From assembly GCA_020217035.1 (NCBI GenBank), contig JAIWOG010000232.1, positions 1-10,000 on the forward strand: a stretch of 10,000 nt of DNA. Direction: 5' to 3'. Each line of letters opens with the position of its first letter. The first letter of the stretch is position 1. The notes below the pieces were generated by a model, which saw only the letters and a list, made by a program, of their open reading frames with translations, was not told the origin of the DNA and ran no database searches. Source of the DNA: Magnetospirillum sp. GTDB taxonomy: Bacteria; Pseudomonadota; Alphaproteobacteria; Rhodospirillales; Magnetospirillaceae. Of this stretch, positions 5,808 to 10,000 are shown piece by piece. Made by a program: the position numbers and the translations under genes.

Positions 5808-7730
5808 ATGTGCGGCTTCGCCGGTTTTCTTGACATCAGCGCCACCACCCCCGACCGCGCCCGTGTGGTCGAAGCCATGGCCGCCACCTTGGTGCACCGT
5901 GGTCCCGACGACCAGGGCGTGTGGTGCGACGACCAGGCCGGCATCGCGCTCGGCTTCCGCCGCCTGGCCATCCTGGACCTGTCGCCCCAGGGGCATCAGC
6001 CCATGGCGTCGCGCGACGGCCGCTGGGTGGTCAGCTTCAATGGCGAAATCTACAATCACGGCCAATTGCGCGGCCGGCTCGATCCGGTGGAATGGCGCGG
6101 CCATTCCGATACCGAAGTTCTGTTGGAATGCGTCTCGCGCTGGGGGGTCGAACGGGCCTTGGCGCAATTCGACGGCATGTTCGCCCTGGCTCTGTGGGAC
6201 CGGCTGGAACAGGTGCTGTACTTGGCCCGCGACCGCATCGGCGAAAAGCCGCTTTATTGGTCGGAAAGCAACGGCAGCCTGCTGTTCGGCTCGGAACTGA
6301 AGGCGTTGGCCGCGCATCCGGCCTTCGACCGGACCCTCGATCGCGACGCCCTGGCCGAATACATGCGCCTGGGCTGGATCGGTTCGCCGCACAGCATCTA
6401 CGCCAAGGCGTCCAAGCTGCCGCCGGGATCGGTGATGACGGTCAAGGGCGCCAGTCGTTCCATCCGCCCCTATTGGTCGGCGGCGGAACGCGCCCAGGCG
6501 GTGGCCGGCGGCTTCACCGGCGGGCCGGCGGCGGCGGCGGAACGGCTGAACCAGATGTTGCGCTCGTCCATCGCGCTTCGCATGCAGGCCGACGTGCCGG
6601 TGGGGGTGTTCCTGTCGGGCGGCATCGATTCGTCGGTGACCGCCGCCATCATGCAGGAACTGTCCCCCAACCCGGTGCACAGCTTCACCATCGCCTTCCA
6701 GACCGCCGGCTACGACGAAAGCCCCTATGCCCGCGCCGTCGCCGACCATGTGGGCACCGACCATGTGGAAGTTCCCATCAGCGATGCCGACGCCCTGGCC
6801 CTGGTGCCCCGGCTGCCGCACATTTGGGACGAACCCTTCGCCGACCCGGCGCAGTTGCCCACGGCGCTTTTGGCCCAGGTGACCCGGCGCCACGTCACCG
6901 TTGCGTTGTCGGGCGACGGCGCCGACGAATTGTTCGGCGGTTACGGCATATACCGTTCCATCCCCAAGGACTGGTCAAAGCTGGCGGCGGCTCCGCACTG
7001 GCTGCGCAGCCTGGCCCGCGCCGGCAAGGCGTTGCCGCCGGGCTTGTTGAACCATGCCGCCGGCCTGGCCGGCTGGGTGGGACGCAAGCGCCGGTCCTAT
7101 CCCGGCTATCGCCTGCGCAAGGCGGTGGAAACCCTGGAAGCCCGCAACCTCGCCCATTTGCTGGGACTTCATTACAGTCGCTGGCGCGGCATGCCGCCCC
7201 TGGTGCACGGCGCCCAAGCGCCGCTTGGGCTTTACACCGACAGCCAGCGCCAGCCCGACCTGGCCGACCCGGCGCTGCAAGTGATGGTGCTGGACGTCCT
7301 GGGATACCTGCCCGACGATCTGTGCGTGAAGACCGACCGCGCCACCATGGCGGCATCGCTGGAAGCCCGCCTGCCCTTCCTTGACCACGCCATCGTCGAA
7401 TTCGCCTGGAGCCTGCCCACCGCCCTGAAGATCGGCGCCACCCAAGGCAAGACGGTGCTGCGCGACGTGCTTTACCGCTATGTGCCGCAAGAATTGGTCG
7501 ACCGCCCGAAGATGGGCTTCGAGGTTCCCGTCGGCCGTTGGCTGACCGGGGCGCTGAAACCCTGGGCCGACGACCTGCTGTCCGAGGACAGGCTGCGCCG
7601 CCAGGGATTGTTCGACGCCAAGCTGCTGTCGCGTTGCTGGAGCGACCACCGCTCGGGCCGCAAGAATTGGCAAACCGAAATGTGGCACGCGGTGATGGCC
7701 CAAGCCTGGCTGGACGCCCAGGGCATGTGA
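5808..7730 (+). CDS. asnB: Asparagine synthetase, glutamine-hydrolysing (AsnB type)
   Basis: A 640-residue cytoplasmic amidotransferase that would use glutamine and ATP to convert aspartate to asparagine, or amidate another carboxylate. The N-terminal class II glutaminase domain begins directly with the catalytic Cys2 (MCGFAGF), which fixes the start codon. It carries RRLAILD (51-57), FNGEIYN (77-83) and SDTE (100-103). The C-terminal synthetase domain has the ATP pyrophosphatase loop LSGGIDSS (269-276) and SGDGADELFGGY (368-379); all expected active-site motifs are intact. DRIGEKPLYW (142-151) is also typical. It is longer than E. coli AsnB (554 residues); this 600-650-residue type is often found in polysaccharide and exosortase-linked clusters, where it may amidate sugars. 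With glycan genes at the left of the window, that alternative stays open. The ribosome-binding site is weak. The gene is monocistronic-looking, with hairpins on both sides. Confidence 0.92.
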   Translation: MCGFAGFLDISATTPDRARVVEAMAATLVHRGPDDQGVWCDDQAGIALGFRRLAILDLSPQGHQPMASRDGRWVVSFNGEIYNHGQLRGRLDPVEWRGHSDTEVLLECVSRWGVERALAQFDGMFALALWDRLEQVLYLARDRIGEKPLYWSESNGSLLFGSELKALAAHPAFDRTLDRDALAEYMRLGWIGSPHSIYAKASKLPPGSVMTVKGASRSIRPYWSAAERAQAVAGGFTGGPAAAAERLNQMLRSSIALRMQADVPVGVFLSGGIDSSVTAAIMQELSPNPVHSFTIAFQTAGYDESPYARAVADHVGTDHVEVPISDADALALVPRLPHIWDEPFADPAQLPTALLAQVTRRHVTVALSGDGADELFGGYGIYRSIPKDWSKLAAAPHWLRSLARAGKALPPGLLNHAAGLAGWVGRKRRSYPGYRLRKAVETLEARNLAHLLGLHYSRWRGMPPLVHGAQAPLGLYTDSQRQPDLADPALQVMVLDVLGYLPDDLCVKTDRATMAASLEARLPFLDHAIVEFAWSLPTALKIGATQGKTVLRDVLYRYVPQELVDRPKMGFEVPVGRWLTGALKPWADDLLSEDRLRRQGLFDAKLLSRCWSDHRSGRKNWQTEMWHAVMAQAWLDAQGM

Positions 7731-7740
7731 TTCTTCCGTG

Positions 7741-7758
7741 AGAGGGGAAATTCCCTCT
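7741..7758 (+). terminator. Short hairpin after asnB, possible weak terminator
   Basis: AGAGGG (7741-7746) pairs with CCCTCT (7753-7758), six pairs around a six-base GAAATT loop that could shrink further by a G-T and an A-T pair. It starts ten bases after the asnB stop and is followed only by TTCG, with no T-run. It may be a terminator, or part of the short leader of the next gene. Confidence 0.3.
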
Positions 7759-7792
7759 TCGCTACCGGACACTGGGCTGCTACCGTTTTCCC

Positions 7793-8434
7793 ATGGGGAA
7801 GCAAGATTCGACCGAAATGGAAGCCCTGGCCCTGGCGGAGCTGCTGTGCGCTCGCGTCTGCCACGATTTGTCCGGGCCGGTGGGCGCCACCGCCGCCGGT
7901 GCCGAGTTGTTCATGGATTTGGGCGGCGGCGACCCCGAGACCTTGACTTTAGTATCAACCAGCGCGGCCGGCGCCGCGGCACGGCTGCGCCTGCTGCGGG
8001 CCGCCCTTGGTCCCGCCGCGTCCTCGCCCCACCGCCTTGCCGCCCTGCGCGGCATGGTCGATTCCCACCTGGCCAGCCTGGCCTCGGCGGCGGCTCCCGC
8101 CATCGTCGTCAGCTGGCGCGACATCCCCGATCCGGTGGACGGCGACACCGCCCGACTGATGCTCAACCTGGTGCTGCTGGGTCGCGACGCGTTGCCGCGG
8201 GGCGGCCGCATGGAACTGGGCCTGGACAATGGTTTGCCGTCTTTGCTGATCCATGGCGAACCCGCCAGCCTGGCGGACGACGTCAAGCTGGCGCTGACCC
8301 AAGCCGGCCCCGTCAGCGGCCCGCGCCCGGCGCAAGCCGCGCTGACACGAATTCTTGCCGAACAGCAAGACAACAAGGTGTGCGTGACGCCAACGTCCTT
8401 GGGATTGCGGGTTGCCATTGAAAAAGCGGGTTAA
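7793..8434 (+). CDS. chpT: ChpT-type histidine phosphotransferase
   Basis: A 213-residue cytoplasmic protein of the ChpT family. In Caulobacter this protein passes phosphate from the hybrid kinase CckA to the response regulators CtrA and CpdR. The phospho-accepting site is His24 in LLCARVCHDLSGPVGA (17-32), the family hallmark on the first helix of the dimerising four-helix bundle. The C-terminal part (about 80-213) resembles a degenerate histidine-kinase ATPase domain: ARLMLNLVLLGRDALPRGG occupies the N-box place, but I see no ATP-binding glycine boxes, as expected for ChpT. Length fits the family. ATG 7793 and ATG 7817 are both possible starts; neither has a clear Shine-Dalgarno. The next gene is cheA. 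Codons 52-55 (ACT TTA GTA TCA) are unusually AT-rich for this genome. In related alphaproteobacteria the CtrA relay controls motility, which fits the neighbour. Confidence 0.85.
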   Translation: MGKQDSTEMEALALAELLCARVCHDLSGPVGATAAGAELFMDLGGGDPETLTLVSTSAAGAAARLRLLRAALGPAASSPHRLAALRGMVDSHLASLASAAAPAIVVSWRDIPDPVDGDTARLMLNLVLLGRDALPRGGRMELGLDNGLPSLLIHGEPASLADDVKLALTQAGPVSGPRPAQAALTRILAEQQDNKVCVTPTSLGLRVAIEKAG

Positions 8435-8495
8435 ACCTGCGACCAAGGAAGTTGTTCTCTGGTCCTTATGGGTTCTTCTATTGCCCCATAGACCG

Positions 8496-8504
8496 TGGTA
8501 TTAG
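8496..8504 (+). promoter_or_regulatory. Possible extended -10 promoter element before cheA
   Basis: TGG-TATTAG (8496-8504) matches an extended -10 element (TG motif plus 4 of 6 bases of TATAAT) in the most AT-rich stretch of the chpT-cheA gap (about 8448-8504). No convincing -35 box lies at the right distance. If real, it would start cheA transcription near 8510, leaving a leader of about 100 bases. Confidence 0.25.
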
Positions 8505-8547
8505 TCGATGGCCGTGTCTGCTGAAAGCGGAGCCGGTCGGGTCATGT

Positions 8548-8567
8548 CGGCACCCAAGGGGGTGCCG
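8548..8567 (+). other. Strong hairpin in the cheA leader
   Basis: CGGCACCC-AAGG-GGGTGCCG is a perfect eight-pair GC-rich stem with a four-base loop, 46 bases before the cheA start codon. No T-run follows, so it is not a standard terminator. It could stabilise the transcript, affect read-through from chpT or bind a protein. The 179-base gap (8435-8613) otherwise holds a weaker six-pair stem (TATGGG / CCCATA, 8467-8490) and the duplicated ribosome-binding motif. Confidence 0.5.
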
Positions 8568-8594
8568 TCGGGAAACGGTGCAAGCCTGATGGCG

Positions 8595-8609
8595 TGGAGT
8601 CTTGGAGTC
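8595..8609 (+). promoter_or_regulatory. Duplicated ribosome-binding motif of cheA
   Basis: TGGAGTC occurs twice, one base apart (8595-8601 and 8603-8609). The second copy puts GGAG (8604-8607) six bases before ATG 8614, the normal Shine-Dalgarno spacing, and so confirms the cheA start. The first copy places an identical GGAG eight bases further up, too far for direct use at this start codon; it might serve as a standby site. Confidence 0.6.
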
Positions 8610-8613
8610 GGCC

Positions 8614-10000
8614 ATGGATGATCTCCTTAGCGAATTTCTGACGGAAACCTCGGAGAGTCTTTCCGTGCTCGACGTCGAGTTGGTCAAGCTCGAGCAGAAC
8701 CCCGAACCCGCGATCCTGCAGAACATCTTCCGCCTGGTGCACACCATCAAGGGCACCTGCGGCTTCCTGGGCCTGCCGCGTCTGGAACACGTGGCCCATG
8801 CCGGCGAGAACGTGCTGGGCAAGTTCCGCGACGGCGAATTGGAAGTCACCCCCGCCGCGGTGACCCTGATCCTGCAGGCCATCGACCGCATCAAGCTGAT
8901 CCTGGGCCACCTGGAACAGAATGAATGCGAGCCCGAGGGCAGCGACGAAGACCTGATCGAATCGCTGAACGCCATGGCCGACGGACGCTTCGTGGCGCCG
9001 GCCGCCGTCGCCGCGGCTCCCGTCGCCGACACGCCCTTCCCGGTTGCCGCCGACCTGCTGGCCGAGGTGGAAGCCGCCTATGCCGCCGGCAAGAAGGCCG
9101 CCAGCGAAGCCGACATCCGCGCCGAGATGGAAAAGGAACGCCTGAAGGAAGAGGCCGCCGCCCAAGCTGCCGCCGCGCCCGCCGCTGCCGCTCCGGCCCC
9201 TGTCGCCCCGGCCCCTGAACCCGAGGCGCCGAAGGCCAATGTCCCGGCCGAAACGCCCAAGCCGCCGGCGGTGACCAAGGAAGTGGTGCCGGCCGGCGCC
9301 GCTCCGGCCTCCAGCGAATCCGCCGTTGCCGCCCAGACCATCCGCGTCAACGTGGAATTGCTTGAAAACCTGATGACCCTGGTGTCGGAACTGGTGCTGA
9401 CCCGCAACCAGCTGCTGCAGATGGTGCGCGGCCGCGACGACAGCGAATTCACCGCGCCGTTGCAGCGACTGTCGCACATCACCACCGACCTGCAGGAAGG
9501 GGTGATGAAGACCCGCATGCAGCCCATCGGCAACGCCTGGGCCAAGCTGCCGCGCATCGTGCGCGACCTGTCGGTCGAAATGAACAAGAAGATCGACCTG
9601 CAGATGCTGGGCGCCGAGACCGAGCTGGACCGTCAGGTCCTGGAGCTGATCAAGGACCCGCTGACCCACATGGTCCGCAATTCCGCCGACCACGGGTTGG
9701 AAGGCCCGGAAGAGCGCAAGGCCGCCGGCAAGCCGGAAGTGGGCAAGGTGGTGCTGAACGCCTTCCACGAAGGCGGCCACATCATCATCGAAATCTCGGA
9801 TGACGGCCGCGGCCTGAACCTGGACCGCATCAAGCAGAAGGCCGTCGCCAACGGCCTGGCCAGCGAATCCGAACTTGACGGCATGGCGCCGCAACAGATT
9901 TACCAGTTCATCTTCAAGGCCGGTTTCTCCACCGCCGAAAAGGTGACTTCGGTCTCGGGGCGCGGCGTCGGCATGGACGTGGTGCGCACCAACATCGAGA
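8614..10000 (+). CDS. cheA: Chemotaxis sensor histidine kinase CheA, first 462 residues (3' end cut off by window edge)
   Basis: CheA is the kinase of chemoreceptor arrays; it phosphorylates itself and then CheY and CheB. The HPt (P1) domain occupies about 1-110, with the phospho-site His43 in HTIKGTCGFLG. No P2 regulator-binding domain is recognisable: residues about 125-240 are a charged helix-like part (about 148-175) and then alanine/proline-rich low-complexity linker. The P3 dimerisation helices begin at TIRVNVELLENLM (242-254). The P4 ATPase domain shows the N box HMVRNSADHGLE (352-363), G1 SDDGRGL (395-401), the GFST segment (437-440) and G2 GRGVGMD (449-455). The C-terminal CheW-like domain lies beyond the window. 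The start is supported by GGAG six bases upstream. The gene follows chpT on the same strand with a 179-base gap, and is likely the head of a chemotaxis operon. Confidence 0.95.
   Translation, partial: MDDLLSEFLTETSESLSVLDVELVKLEQNPEPAILQNIFRLVHTIKGTCGFLGLPRLEHVAHAGENVLGKFRDGELEVTPAAVTLILQAIDRIKLILGHLEQNECEPEGSDEDLIESLNAMADGRFVAPAAVAAAPVADTPFPVAADLLAEVEAAYAAGKKAASEADIRAEMEKERLKEEAAAQAAAAPAAAAPAPVAPAPEPEAPKANVPAETPKPPAVTKEVVPAGAAPASSESAVAAQTIRVNVELLENLMTLVSELVLTRNQLLQMVRGRDDSEFTAPLQRLSHITTDLQEGVMKTRMQPIGNAWAKLPRIVRDLSVEMNKKIDLQMLGAETELDRQVLELIKDPLTHMVRNSADHGLEGPEERKAAGKPEVGKVVLNAFHEGGHIIIEISDDGRGLNLDRIKQKAVANGLASESELDGMAPQQIYQFIFKAGFSTAEKVTSVSGRGVGMDVVRTNIE

Noticed and set aside
5298..6893. 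531-codon minus-strand open frame across the emrB end and asnB
   Set aside because: It spans two real genes and their structured gap, which a true gene would not do; no motif is present.
8428..8437. CtrA-like half site (TTTAACCC on the minus strand) at the chpT stop codon
   Set aside because: There is only one half site with no partner at the right spacing, and it lies partly within coding sequence; not enough for a call despite the attractive context.
8540..8600. Possible cobalamin-type riboswitch before cheA (GGTGCC, GGGAA and CGGTGCAA pieces in order)
   Set aside because: The pieces are too compressed, and the conserved GCCACTG and CCCCGCAACTG elements are missing; cheA is also not an expected target.
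8542..9894. 450-codon minus-strand open frame opposite cheA
   Set aside because: CheA is unmistakable on the plus strand; the long Gly-rich stretch is the mirror of the Ala/Pro linker.

Overview
The window is about 10 kb of GC-rich, densely coding DNA. Codon use (strong preference for C or G in third position), gene families and gene pairings suggest an alphaproteobacterium, most likely of the Rhodospirillales and resembling Magnetospirillum. This placement is inferred from the family mix (an ABHD10-like hydrolase, a ChpT phosphotransferase, a CheA without a P2 domain) and not from any database match. No rRNA, tRNA, CRISPR array, transposase or phage gene was seen, and base composition is even throughout.

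Left part (1-2912): a family-4 glycosyltransferase (5' part only, minus strand, leaving the window at base 1) diverges across a 16-base gap from a two-gene plus-strand unit. That unit is an ABHD10-like alpha/beta hydrolase followed by an FkbM-type methyltransferase, joined by a 4-base GTGA overlap. A small secreted protein of unknown function with four cysteines lies on the minus strand and converges on the methyltransferase, so that their stop codons overlap. The glycosyltransferase and methyltransferase suggest cell-surface glycan work.

Middle part (2981-5757): an EmrA/EmrB-type drug efflux pair (periplasmic adaptor plus 14-helix MFS transporter, one base apart). It has a good sigma-70-like promoter with a perfect 17-base palindrome sitting on the predicted transcription start, the layout of a TetR-family repressed efflux operon. 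No repressor gene and no outer-membrane channel gene are in the window. An elaborate nested inverted repeat follows the pair.

Right part (5808-10000): a glutamine-dependent asparagine synthetase of the long (640-residue) type. Then comes a ChpT-type histidine phosphotransferase (the relay protein between CckA and CtrA/CpdR) and, after a 179-base leader with a strong hairpin and a duplicated ribosome-binding motif, the first 462 codons of the chemotaxis kinase CheA. The chpT-cheA juxtaposition suggests the start of a chemotaxis cluster and physically links the CtrA phosphorelay with motility.

I found no clearly novel multi-gene system. The items most worth a second look are the chpT-cheA junction and its leader, the orphan efflux operator, the nested inverted repeat before asnB, and the coupled hydrolase-methyltransferase pair.
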